Shown in pieces: positions 19,714 through 27,121 of a DNA stretch of 64,000 nucleotides. The stretch comes from CBDANW01 sp965197825 (lineage in GTDB: Bacteria > Acidobacteriota > Vicinamibacteria > Marinacidobacterales > DATDRI01), in the NCBI GenBank assembly GCA_965197825.1, contig CBDANW010000002.1, forward strand, positions 1,922,001 to 1,986,000. Direction: 5' to 3'. The position numbers were made by a program, and so were the translations under genes. The notes below the pieces were generated by a model. The model was not told the origin of the DNA, made no database searches, and saw nothing but the letters and a program-made list of their open reading frames with translations. Each line of letters begins with the position of its first letter. Position 1 is the first letter of the stretch.

Positions 19714-20658
19714 ATGGGAAAACAGAAGCGGGCTCCAGGAAAATCCTACCGAAAGGGACTCTCGCTGATTGAGGTCAGCGAGATGTTCTCCACGAACGTT
19801 AAGGCCGAACGGTGGCTCACGGAATCACGGTGGCCCGATGGCGTCTTCTGCCCGCACTGCGGCTCGGGCAATGTTCAGGTCGGATCGGCGCATCCGTCAC
19901 AGCCATACCGCTGCCGAGACTGCCGACCGCGCAAGAGGTTCAGTGTCCGAACTGGAACCGTGATGGCTGAATCGAAGCTGTCTTACCGCGAGTGGGCGCT
20001 TGGAATATACCTTCTCTCTACGAACCTGAAGGGTGTGTCCAGCATGAAACTCCACCGCGACTTGAAGGTCACACAGAAAACCGCATGGTTCCTCGCGCAC
20101 CGGCTTCGAGAGAACTTCCAAAAACAGCATGACGCTTTCACAGGTCCGGTCGAGGTTGACGAGACGTTCATGGGCGGCAAGGAGAAGAACAAGCACGCCT
20201 ACAAGAAGCTGAACGCTGGCCGAGGTACTGTCGGCAAGACGGTCGTCGTGGGAGCCAAGGACCGGAAGACCAACCGCGTGAGTGCAGCCGTCGTCGAGAA
20301 CACCAATGCTCCGACACTCCAAGGATTCGTCCGAGAGCGCGTAGCCCAGGAAGCCGAACTCTACACCGACGACCACGGCGGCTACCATGGGCTACCGAAC
20401 CACAAAGCCGTCCGGCACTCAGTCCGGGAGTATGTGAACGGACAGGCCCACACGAACGGCATCGAGTCATTCTGGGCGGTGCTCAAAAGGGGTTACTATG
20501 GTACGTACCACCGGATGAGCCCGAAGCATCTTGGCCGGTACGTGGGAGAGTTCGAGGGGCGGCACAACGTCCGAGAATCTGATACCATCGACCAGATGGC
20601 CGCGATAGTACGAGGTATGGAGCACAAGCGACTCACCTACAAGGATTTAGTTCAATGA
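19714..20658 (+). CDS. IS1595-family transposase
   Basis: 314 residues from ATG 19714 (ATG 19705 is also possible). The N-terminal zinc ribbon FCPHCGSGNVQ and YRCRDC is followed by FSVRTGTVMAESKLSYREW. The catalytic core (DDE/ISXO2-like) has VEVDETFMGGKEKNKH, VVVGAKDRKTNRV, YTDDHGGYHGL and NGIESFWAVLKRGYYG, all family hallmarks. A TATAAT at 19701-19706, straddling the inverted repeat edge, would give a transcript beginning at or next to the ATG. The protein is full length. Confidence 0.96.
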   Translation: MGKQKRAPGKSYRKGLSLIEVSEMFSTNVKAERWLTESRWPDGVFCPHCGSGNVQVGSAHPSQPYRCRDCRPRKRFSVRTGTVMAESKLSYREWALGIYLLSTNLKGVSSMKLHRDLKVTQKTAWFLAHRLRENFQKQHDAFTGPVEVDETFMGGKEKNKHAYKKLNAGRGTVGKTVVVGAKDRKTNRVSAAVVENTNAPTLQGFVRERVAQEAELYTDDHGGYHGLPNHKAVRHSVREYVNGQAHTNGIESFWAVLKRGYYGTYHRMSPKHLGRYVGEFEGRHNVRESDTIDQMAAIVRGMEHKRLTYKDLVQ

Positions 20659-20745
20659 GCCCGAACGACAACGATTTCGAAGGGAGAATCATGTCTCTTG
20701 TAGATTGCCGGAGTCCCTCCCTCTGGCGTGCCCTCCAAACCTGAA

Positions 20746-20838
20746 TTGACATACCCACCTGGGGTATGTACCCTTCCCCTACTGCGCGTCTATTTGTGTC
20801 TATTCTAGATACACCTGACGGGAGGTGAAATGTATAAT
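20746..20838 (+). promoter_or_regulatory. Passenger-operon control region: palindrome and -10 box
   Basis: ACATACCC (20749-20756) and GGGTATGT (20762-20769) form a perfect 8-bp palindrome around 5 nt, overlapping a TTGACA at 20746-20751. It could be an operator. A TATAAT at 20833-20838 lies 27 bp before the first passenger gene, whose start has GGAAGGG upstream. Confidence 0.45.
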
Positions 20839-20864
20839 CCGCCTCCACTTGGAAGGGTTGCTAA

Positions 20865-21368
20865 ATGGTGGAGTGGTTGAGTACCCCTTTAATCGTAATT
20901 GCGATCTTAGCTATTTTAGGAGTTGGATGGAAGGCTGTGTATTGGGTTGCAAGCGTAGATAAAGACCGCTCAGCATTAAAAGAAAATGCTGAAAAAGATA
21001 GATCTTTATTCAATGATTTCGCCAAAGAGATACGCGATGATATCAAGAAAATTCTTGGCCTGCTCCCTCCTGCATCAGCTTCGAGCCCGATTACGCTCAC
21101 GGAATACGGAGAAGAGCTATCGAGTAAACTCGACGCAGTTAATTGGGCTCAACGGATCTCCAAAACTGTTATAGCGAAAGTCCAAGGGAAACAACCGTTT
21201 GAGATCCATGAGTTCTGCAACGACTTTGTAAGCAAAATCTCCGTAGAGACACAGCCAGAAATATTCAGACTGGCATACGAGAACGGGATCACAGACAAAG
21301 AAATGAAAATCGTGCTCGCGATCGTGTTGCGTGACGAATTGCTTAAGCAGGTCGGCGAACAAGTCTGA
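20865..21368 (+). CDS. Passenger 1: membrane-anchored protein of unknown function
   Basis: 167 residues. One N-terminal membrane segment (about 6-29, LIVIAILAILGVGWKAVYW) is followed by a charged helical part (DRSALKENAEKDRSLF, then DDIKKILGLLPPASA) that may form a coiled coil, and a soluble helical domain (about 75-165). No family is recognised. It leads the passenger cluster inside the IS1595 element. The design, an anchored helical protein next to small soluble partners, is compatible with a defence or toxin role, but nothing in the sequence proves it. Confidence 0.75.
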   Translation: MVEWLSTPLIVIAILAILGVGWKAVYWVASVDKDRSALKENAEKDRSLFNDFAKEIRDDIKKILGLLPPASASSPITLTEYGEELSSKLDAVNWAQRISKTVIAKVQGKQPFEIHEFCNDFVSKISVETQPEIFRLAYENGITDKEMKIVLAIVLRDELLKQVGEQV

Positions 21369-21395
21369 CAAGAGCAAGCGAAAGGAGTAGAATAA

Positions 21396-21731
21396 ATGGA
21401 AAATGGGAAAGCAGGGACATTTGCGTTACCTATGAACGTGATGGTTCTGTTCTATCCTGCGAAATCTGGCGGGGTAGTAGCACATAGTCTCGATTTCGAC
21501 CTCGTTTGCGTTGCCCCCACACTAGATGAAGCAATGAAAAGAATGAAGCTCACCATCCGGGGGTATGTCGAGTACGGGATCACAAACGAACTTGAGGCAC
21601 ACCTCAGACGCCCAGCACCAAGCCGGTATTGGGACTTGGTGCCAGATTCGGCAATTCCTGAGAAAACGGAAACGCTCTTCGACCGCAAGATTTTTGCTAC
21701 TTCCTATGAATCTAAAGAAGCTGCTCTCTAA
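21396..21731 (+). CDS. Passenger 2: HicB-like small protein
   Basis: 111 residues. The segment GVVAHSLDFDLVCVAPTLDE and AMKRMKLTIRGYVEYG follows the pattern of the HicB partial RNase-H fold (the 'hSLDl...g.TleEA' signature). The ribbon-helix-helix or HTH tail of classical HicB is not evident; the C-terminal part is RYWDLVPDSAIPE and a short tail. A GAAAGGAG lies ahead of the ATG. No HicA is adjacent, so a canonical HicAB pair is not claimed. Confidence 0.65.
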   Translation: MENGKAGTFALPMNVMVLFYPAKSGGVVAHSLDFDLVCVAPTLDEAMKRMKLTIRGYVEYGITNELEAHLRRPAPSRYWDLVPDSAIPEKTETLFDRKIFATSYESKEAAL

Positions 21732-21954
21732 ACTGTCTGATATTGGGGTTACCGTATGCGAGGAAAAGAGATATCCCGACGATGGACTTATGAGCATTAC
21801 GTTATCGTCCGATGCCGTTTTCCCGTACCCAGAAGGCTATAAACACTGGCATACCCTGACCATCCCAATAGAGCAAGATGTGATTTCGGAGGAAGAACTC
21901 GAAGCTGTTCTGCGCAACCTGTGGGAAGGCGCTGTTGATACTTCGGAATGGTGA
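21706..21954 (+). CDS. Passenger 3: small acidic protein overlapping passenger 2
   Basis: 82 residues from ATG 21706 (MNLKKLLSKLSDIGVTVCEE), overlapping passenger 2 by 26 bp, which implies translational coupling. It starts with a short amphipathic helix, has a central ITLSSDAVFPYPEGYKHWHT stretch and an acidic C-terminus (EEELEAVLRNLWEGAV). HicA toxins are also about 60-80 residues and begin with a helix, but the diagnostic GS/TGSH histidine motif of HicA is absent. The function is unknown. Confidence 0.65.
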   Translation: MNLKKLLSKLSDIGVTVCEEKRYPDDGLMSITLSSDAVFPYPEGYKHWHTLTIPIEQDVISEEELEAVLRNLWEGAVDTSEW

Positions 21955-21991
21955 AACCCGACAACTGGGTACTTAGGAGTGGAATAGTGCC

Positions 21992-22102
21992 ATGAGCAAG
22001 AGACCAGACTTCCACGAGGGCGATGCCGCACTGGACCGCTTCAGCAAGGCACTGAAGTCTATCTTCTCGATACCCCGGAAGAACGCAGCGATGGAGCCAT
22101 GA
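21992..22102 (+). CDS. Passenger 4: 36-residue protein
   Basis: MSKRPDFHEGDAALDRFSKA then LKSIFSIPRKNAAMEP. The pattern 'ALDRFSKALKSIFSIPRK' resembles short proteins ('F..al..il.vsk.el') often found near IS and TA genes in many bacteria. AGGAG is seen about 12 nt before the ATG. The stop overlaps the next start (ATGA). Confidence 0.5.
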   Translation: MSKRPDFHEGDAALDRFSKALKSIFSIPRKNAAMEP

Positions 22103-22254
22103 AGACCAAGAAGCGTAAGCGATTCGTCCCCACGGTCAAGCAGTACCAGGAGGACCTTGAGGTGCTGCGAGCTGCTGGCCCGAAAGCGGTGCTGAGATCC
22201 GTGTTGCATGGTGGCATCCCCCGCGCACGAAAGCCGACCAAGCCCTCGAAGTAG
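22099..22254 (+). CDS. Passenger 5: 51-residue basic protein
   Basis: MKTKKRKRFVPTVKQYQEDL with a Lys/Arg-rich start and basic C-terminus (GGIPRARKPTKPSK). It begins within the stop of passenger 4 (ATGA overlap) and ends 11 bp before the right inverted repeat. The tight overlap supports both frames as real. No family is recognised. Confidence 0.5.
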   Translation: MKTKKRKRFVPTVKQYQEDLEVLRAAGPKAVLRSVLHGGIPRARKPTKPSK

Positions 22255-22265
22255 CGGGCTGTGCG

Positions 22266-22298
22266 GTTGGCACTCACGTATATAATTCCCTTTTGATT
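22266..22298. repeat. Right inverted repeat and target duplication of the IS1595 element
   Basis: The inverted repeat at 22266-22290 is the exact reverse complement of 19668-19692. TTTTGATT follows at 22291-22298 as the second target copy. Confidence 0.93.
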
Positions 22299-22360
22299 GC
22301 CATCGAGGCGGGCTCCGGACTTGACTTGTCGGGCCGAAGGCGAGAGGCTAGGAATGGAAA

Positions 22361-22440
22361 GGCGCCTAGGGGTGGCCGCTCGGCCTGAGAGCAAACCCTC
22401 GAACCTGATCCGGTTGATACCGGCGTAGGGAACGGTAGCC
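22361..22440 (+). promoter_or_regulatory. TPP riboswitch (THI element)
   Basis: The conserved thi-box parts are in order: CTAGGGGTGG, then CTGAGA (22385-22390), ACCCTCGAACCTGATC and CCGG...ACCGG with GCGTAGGGAA near the end. These are the pyrophosphate- and pyrimidine-sensing helices of the TPP aptamer. The TonB receptor start is about 80 nt downstream. The IS1595 right end is only about 70 nt upstream; TTGACT at 22321 is a possible -35. Binding of thiamine pyrophosphate should switch the downstream operon off. Confidence 0.93.
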
Positions 22441-22520
22441 GGCTCTTCTAGCATCGCAGAAGAACGGCAATCTCGAACGAGTTAGTCATCTCCAGCGTCA
22501 ATCTTCAAAGGAGAATGACG

Positions 22521-24926
22521 ATGTTCGCTACGAGAACCCACGACCTCCTGTTCCTCGAGCGCCGGCCGTCACGAAACGCACTGGTCGGCCTCGCTCTTGC
22601 GATGATGCTCGTCGCGGTGGTCCCGGCAAAGGCGGCGGCGCAAGCGCCGATTCAGGTGCAGGGAGTCGTCCTTGCCCCGACAGGTGAACCGGTACTGGGA
22701 GCCCGCATCGAGATCGACGGCCAGGAACCCGTTATCACCGACGAAGACGGACGCTTCCGGCTCCTGGCGCAGCCTGGAGAGTGGGAGCTCAGCGTGTCAC
22801 ATCCTGTCTATCGGTCGCTGCGCCACCGCGTGACGGTTGGGGCTCAGAGCCTCGATCTCGAGCTCCAGCTTTACTGGGTAACGTCGGTCGAGGAGGCCAT
22901 CACGGTCATTGGGATTCGCGCCCGAGAAGATGTACCGGTGACCAAGCGAAACATGGACCGGGAGGAGATCGAGACATTCAGCTACGGACAGGACGTGCCT
23001 CAGTTACTGGAGCACACCCCGTCGATGAACTGGTACTCGGACTCGGGCATCGGCTCCAACTACTCGTACTTCAGCATGCGAGGGATCCAGCAGACACGCA
23101 TCAACATGACTTTCGACGGTGCGCCGCTCAACGACCCCGCGGACCACGCGCTCTTCTTCAACAATTTCCACGACTTCCTGAGCACCGTAGACAGCATTCA
23201 GATCCAGCGCGGTGTGGGCACGTCGGCGGTCGGCTCGCCCGCATACGGTGGCTCGGTGAACTTCGCCAGCCAGGTGCCCGCGCAAGGCCACGGCGGTGAC
23301 GCTCGGCTGGTGCTCGGCTCCTACGACACCGCGCGCGCGTCGATAGGCTACGAGTCTGGCCTCTTCGACAACGGGCTCTACGTCTCAGGACAATTCTCCT
23401 ATGCCAACACCGACGGTTACCGCGAGCGCTCCGGTACCGAGCATCACACCCTATTCCTGAACGCGGGCTGGCAGGGCGAGCGATCGTCGTTGACGCTGGT
23501 TGCATTCTCGGGCCAGGAGAAATCGCAGCTTGCCTATCTGGCCGTCGATCCCGACATGCTCAGCGAGAACCGGCGCCTCAACCCACTCACCGAGGAAGAT
23601 CGCGACAACTTTGGCCAGGACTTCGCGCAGCTCAAGTACATGCACGACCTCGGCGATGAGACATTGCTGACCGCGTCCTTCTATTACAACGGTGCCCAAG
23701 GTTGGTTCCAGATCTGTCCCGAGGTGCCACCACCCGACATGACCACGTGTCCGGTACCGCAGGACGATGTGCTGCGATTCGGCATCGACCAGGGATTCTT
23801 CGGCAGCATGGTCACGCTCAGCACCGGCACTGAGAACCTGTCGGCGACGTTGGGAGTGCACTACAACGACTTCAGCGGCGACCATTTCCTCGACACCGAC
23901 GCCACCGGCCGGCTCTACGAGAACACCGGCTTCAAGGAAACGACGAACGCCTTTGGCAAAGTGGAGTATCGGCTCGGACAAACCCTCTTGTTCGGTGACC
24001 TCCAGTTGCGCTTGGCTGGATTTTCCTACGAGGGGGATGTCGAGCTGGGGTCGGTCGATTGGACCTTCCTCGACCCCAAGATCGGTGTCCGGCAGACGCT
24101 TTCTCCGGGATTGAGCCTTTACGGCTCGATCGGTAGGGCGCAGCGAGAGCCGGGGCGCCTCGATCTTCTGCTGGGCGAGGACAACGCCACCATCCCGCAT
24201 GACCTCGAAGCGGTAAAACCCGAATCGGTGACGAACTTCGAGGGAGGCGTCAACTTGAACACGCCGGAGTTGGCGTTACAGGCCAATGTCTATCTAATGG
24301 AGTTCCGGGACGAGATAGCCCTCACCGGCGAGCTCTCCGAGATCGGTCTCCCGCTTCGGCGCAACGTCGACCGTTCGTACCGGCGCGGTGTGGAGATCGA
24401 CCTCAAGTGGATGCCGGCGCTGAATTGGTCCGTACTACATAGCCTGAACGTGAGCCGCAACTGCATCGACTCGTGGACACAGTTCTACGATGTCTATGAC
24501 GAGCAGGGAGCGTGGATCGGAAGCGAGCCAATCAGCTACCAGAACGTGCGCCCGCTGCTATCACCCGAGTTGATCTTCAACCTTGGAGCCAAGTGGGCGA
24601 ATCGCGACACCAGCATTGGTCTCATGGGTCGCTACGTCGCGGAATCCCAGCTCGACAACACCGGGCTCTCCCAATTCAAGACACCGTCCTTCACCAACTT
24701 GGATTTGCACGCCTCGCAGAGCCTGGGTCGTTGGTGGCAAGGAGCCAACGCCAGCCTCACGCTCTTCGTCAACAACCTGCTCGACAATCGCGATCAGTTT
24801 CCGAGCGGTTACAGCTATCAGTTCCTCGTTCGGGACAGCGCCGGCCGGGACACGCTCGACGGCATCCCCTTCTACTACCCGTTGGCAACGCGGAACTTCG
24901 TTGTGTCGCTAGAGATCGCCTTCTAA
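22521..24926 (+). CDS. TonB-dependent outer-membrane receptor, probably for thiamine
   Basis: 801 residues from ATG 22521, 7 nt after AAAGGAG (the ATG at 22515 is too close). A signal peptide (NALVGLALAMMLVAVV..AKA) precedes a carboxypeptidase-regulatory-like beta domain (about 46-120), a plug domain (about 135-250, with VPQLLEHTPSMNWYSDSG and SYFSMRGIQQTRINMTFDG) and a beta-barrel ending in VVSLEIAF with a terminal Phe. The TPP riboswitch upstream and PnuT downstream indicate uptake of thiamine or a thiamine phosphate (context inference; similar thi-box receptors are known in Bacteroidetes). Confidence 0.92.
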   Translation: MFATRTHDLLFLERRPSRNALVGLALAMMLVAVVPAKAAAQAPIQVQGVVLAPTGEPVLGARIEIDGQEPVITDEDGRFRLLAQPGEWELSVSHPVYRSLRHRVTVGAQSLDLELQLYWVTSVEEAITVIGIRAREDVPVTKRNMDREEIETFSYGQDVPQLLEHTPSMNWYSDSGIGSNYSYFSMRGIQQTRINMTFDGAPLNDPADHALFFNNFHDFLSTVDSIQIQRGVGTSAVGSPAYGGSVNFASQVPAQGHGGDARLVLGSYDTARASIGYESGLFDNGLYVSGQFSYANTDGYRERSGTEHHTLFLNAGWQGERSSLTLVAFSGQEKSQLAYLAVDPDMLSENRRLNPLTEEDRDNFGQDFAQLKYMHDLGDETLLTASFYYNGAQGWFQICPEVPPPDMTTCPVPQDDVLRFGIDQGFFGSMVTLSTGTENLSATLGVHYNDFSGDHFLDTDATGRLYENTGFKETTNAFGKVEYRLGQTLLFGDLQLRLAGFSYEGDVELGSVDWTFLDPKIGVRQTLSPGLSLYGSIGRAQREPGRLDLLLGEDNATIPHDLEAVKPESVTNFEGGVNLNTPELALQANVYLMEFRDEIALTGELSEIGLPLRRNVDRSYRRGVEIDLKWMPALNWSVLHSLNVSRNCIDSWTQFYDVYDEQGAWIGSEPISYQNVRPLLSPELIFNLGAKWANRDTSIGLMGRYVAESQLDNTGLSQFKTPSFTNLDLHASQSLGRWWQGANASLTLFVNNLLDNRDQFPSGYSYQFLVRDSAGRDTLDGIPFYYPLATRNFVVSLEIAF

Positions 24927-24944
24927 ACAGGCTACGCGCCAGTC

Positions 24945-25517
24945 GTGTTTTCTCTCGAGCTGGTCGCCGTGGTGCTCACGCTGGTGGCTGTCTACCTGAT
25001 GACGCGCCAGATCATCTGGTGCTGGCCGCTGGGCATGGTCAGCGTCACCTTGTACGCCGCGGTCTTCTACGACGCCCGTTTGTACGCGGACATGGGGCTG
25101 CAGGGTTTGTACTTCGCGCTGGCCGTCTACGGCTGGTGGGCGTGGTTGCGCGGCGGAGTGGATCACGGCGAGCTCGAGGTCTCGCTGACGGAGCGCCGGA
25201 CGCGCGTGGTGCTTGTCGTGGCCGCCACGCTTGGCGGGATCCTGCTGGGCCAAACGTTGACACGCTTCACCAATGCGTCGCTGCCGTTCATGGACTCGTT
25301 GCTCACGTCGTTCAGTATCGCCGCCCAGTGGATGCAGACCCGAAAGCTGCTCGAATCCTGGCTGGTATGGCTCGCCGTCGACGTGTTCTACGTCGGCATG
25401 TTCCTGTACAAGGAGCTCTACCTGACGGCGGGGCTGTACACCGTCTTTTTGGTGCTGGCCGCAATGGGTTTCACTCAGTGGCGACGATCGATGCGCGCGC
25501 CGGAGTTGGCGTCATGA
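24945..25517 (+). CDS. pnuT: PnuC-family inner-membrane transporter, probable thiamine transporter PnuT
   Basis: 190 residues from GTG 24945. About seven hydrophobic segments are seen, with the PnuC family features YFALAVYGWWAWLRGG in the middle and WLVWLAVDVFYVGMFLYKEL plus the closing ALYTV/LAAMGFTQWRR-type helix. PnuC proteins transport nicotinamide riboside, PnuT thiamine; the TPP riboswitch on this operon favours thiamine. The gene follows the receptor by 18 bp and overlaps the next gene by 4 bp (ATGA). Transport is by facilitated diffusion with trapping by phosphorylation. Confidence 0.9.
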   Translation: MFSLELVAVVLTLVAVYLMTRQIIWCWPLGMVSVTLYAAVFYDARLYADMGLQGLYFALAVYGWWAWLRGGVDHGELEVSLTERRTRVVLVVAATLGGILLGQTLTRFTNASLPFMDSLLTSFSIAAQWMQTRKLLESWLVWLAVDVFYVGMFLYKELYLTAGLYTVFLVLAAMGFTQWRRSMRAPELAS

Positions 25518-26035
25518 TCCGCGTCGTGGTGACCGGCTCCGAATGTACTGGGAAGACAACGCTCGCCCAGGCGCTGGCCGCGCGCTACCAGACCGTCTGG
25601 GTGCCGGAGTTTGCCCGCCGGTTCGTGCGCGACAAGGCCGCCGCTCCCACCTACAAGGATGTCGAGACCATCGCCCGCGGCCAGATCGCCCTCGAAGACG
25701 ACCAGGCCGCCGAACCTTCCCGCCTGCTCATTCAAGACACCGATCTGCTCAGCACCATCGCCTATAGCCGCCACTACTATGGCGAGTGCCCCGGCTGGAT
25801 CGAGGAGGCTTTCGCGAAACGACCCGCCGATCTGTACCTGCTGGCCGGTATCGACGTTCCTTGGGTCCCCGATGGACATCAGCGCGATCGCGGCGACCGG
25901 CGTGAAGAGATGCACGAGCTCTTCCGGAACGCCCTGCTTGATCGCCACCTTACGGTCGTCGAGATCCGTGGCTCACACGACGAGCGACTGGCAGCGGCGG
26001 TGTCCGCGATCGACCCGCTGGTGCTCAGGCGTTAA
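25514..26035 (+). CDS. NadR-like P-loop kinase, candidate thiamine-trapping kinase
   Basis: 173 residues from ATG 25514. Walker A is GSECTGKTTLAQ (about 7-18), followed by WVPEFARRFVRDK and QDTDLLSTIAYSRHYYG, the AAA_28/NadR ribosylnicotinamide-kinase pattern, and LAGIDVPWVPDGHQRDRGDR. NadR's nucleotidyltransferase domain is absent. In PnuC systems this kinase traps nicotinamide riboside. Under a TPP riboswitch next to PnuT, the substrate may instead be thiamine (inference). The annotation 'NadR' alone would mislead. Confidence 0.88.
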   Translation: MIRVVVTGSECTGKTTLAQALAARYQTVWVPEFARRFVRDKAAAPTYKDVETIARGQIALEDDQAAEPSRLLIQDTDLLSTIAYSRHYYGECPGWIEEAFAKRPADLYLLAGIDVPWVPDGHQRDRGDRREEMHELFRNALLDRHLTVVEIRGSHDERLAAAVSAIDPLVLRR

Positions 26036-26916
26036 AGAGTCAAGCTGAAGAAAACCGATCGCACGAACCGCTCTGAGTTCTCACCCAGCTGGGCATCGAA
26101 GTCTGTCGTTGGTGCTGCGGCGACAACTTCATCAATGTTCTTGCCCTCTTCGATCATCGATTGAACGCGATCGCGAACGGTCGACAGCATATCCCGATAA
26201 CGGCGCAGATCCCCGGGCGTGGCGAGCTCACCATGGCCGGGAAGGATCTTGGTGGTCGGCTGCGACATCGAAAGGACCCGATCGGCGGCGGCGATCACGC
26301 CGTTCACGTTACCGCCGAAGTCGATATCGATGAACGGATACCGGCCATTGAAGAACGTGTCCCCCATGTGGAAGACGTCGGCATTGGTGAAGTGAATGAT
26401 GGAATCGCCGTCGGTGTGCGCGTTCTCGACGTGGAAGACCTGGATGGTGTCTCCGTTCCAGTGAAACACCACCCCGTCGGCGAACGTGATCTTGGGAAGC
26501 GCATCGGGAGGCGACGCCGGCGTGGTGTCCTGTCGAAGGATCTCTCGCACTTGCTCGGTGCTCATGCGTTTTCGGACGTTATCGTGAGCCACGATGATGC
26601 TGCCCTGTTTGCCGAGGTTTTCGTTCCCGCCGGTATGGTCCCCGTGAAAATGGGTGTTGACGACGAAGCGCACCGGATCGGCGGTGATGGTCCGTACCGC
26701 CGCGAGGATCTTGTCTGTGAGCGGCGCGAACTGATCGTCAATCAAGATCGTGCCGTCCTCTCCTACCGAAACGCCGATATTGCCGCCGCTGCCAACCAGC
26801 ATGTGAACGCCCTCAGCGATGGAAACGACCTGCACTTCGACGGCGTCCCAGTCCCGCTGAGCCTCGGCGAGCCAAGCACAAGAAACTATGAGCAAAACCA
26901 AAATCGAACGATACAT
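26032..26916 (-). CDS. Secreted metallo-beta-lactamase-fold hydrolase
   Basis: 294 residues with a signal peptide (MYRSILVLLIVSCAWLAEA). Zinc ligands are clear: HFHGDHTGG (about 109-117), a later HTDGDS, and GHGELATPGD near the C-terminus. The order is that of the class B-like MBL superfamily that includes quinoprotein-relay/SoxH and periplasmic hydrolases. Substrate unknown; antibiotic hydrolysis is not implied. It ends against the kinase gene with a 4-bp overlap. Confidence 0.88.
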   Translation of the reverse strand: MYRSILVLLIVSCAWLAEAQRDWDAVEVQVVSIAEGVHMLVGSGGNIGVSVGEDGTILIDDQFAPLTDKILAAVRTITADPVRFVVNTHFHGDHTGGNENLGKQGSIIVAHDNVRKRMSTEQVREILRQDTTPASPPDALPKITFADGVVFHWNGDTIQVFHVENAHTDGDSIIHFTNADVFHMGDTFFNGRYPFIDIDFGGNVNGVIAAADRVLSMSQPTTKILPGHGELATPGDLRRYRDMLSTVRDRVQSMIEEGKNIDEVVAAAPTTDFDAQLGENSERFVRSVFFSLTL

Positions 26917-27035
26917 GACTCTTCTCTCCCGGTTTGAAGTCCTTCGGCAGGAACCCTATCGCGCTTGGGGAGCGAGGGCAAGGCCCGAGCCGTTTGAGAG
27001 CATGGGTCAGTCGTCATAGTATGATCCCCGCGTCC

Positions 27036-27120
27036 ATGCCCTTCGTCGAACTTGGCGACATCGTCACACACTATCGCATCGACGGTGGCGCACCGACGAC
27101 AGTCGTCTTCGTCAACTCCA
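27036..27120 (+). pseudogene. N-terminal stub of an alpha/beta hydrolase (enol-lactonase-like)
   Basis: The frame from ATG 27036 reads MPFVELGDIVTHYRIDGG then TTVVFVNS, the first two strands of 3-oxoadipate enol-lactonase-like hydrolases. Homology stops at about 27118, where sensor-kinase coding sequence begins in another frame. A deletion has joined the two genes. Confidence 0.6.
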
Positions 27121-27121
27121 C

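Larger units (their letters stand above)
19668..22290 (+). mobile_element. IS1595-family transposon with five passenger ORFs
   Basis: The element is bounded by identical 25-bp inverted repeats (19668-19692 and 22266-22290) and an 8-bp target duplication, TTTTGATT, on both sides; 8 bp is the length usual for IS1595. It is 2,623 bp, about 1.6 kb more than the transposase needs. The extra part (20.75-22.25 kb) carries a membrane protein, a HicB-like protein, an overlapping partner and two tiny overlapping ORFs. This part is visibly more AT-rich than the host genes around it. The perfect ends suggest a recent insertion. Confidence 0.93.

Noticed and set aside
21396..21954. Canonical HicAB toxin-antitoxin pair
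   Set aside because: The partner lacks the HicA histidine motif and the order and tail of HicB do not fit; kept as HicB-like only.
24512..26035. 507-codon plus-strand ORF joined to the NadR-like kinase
   Set aside because: The upstream part runs out of frame through the TonB receptor and pnuT; the kinase starts at ATG 25514.
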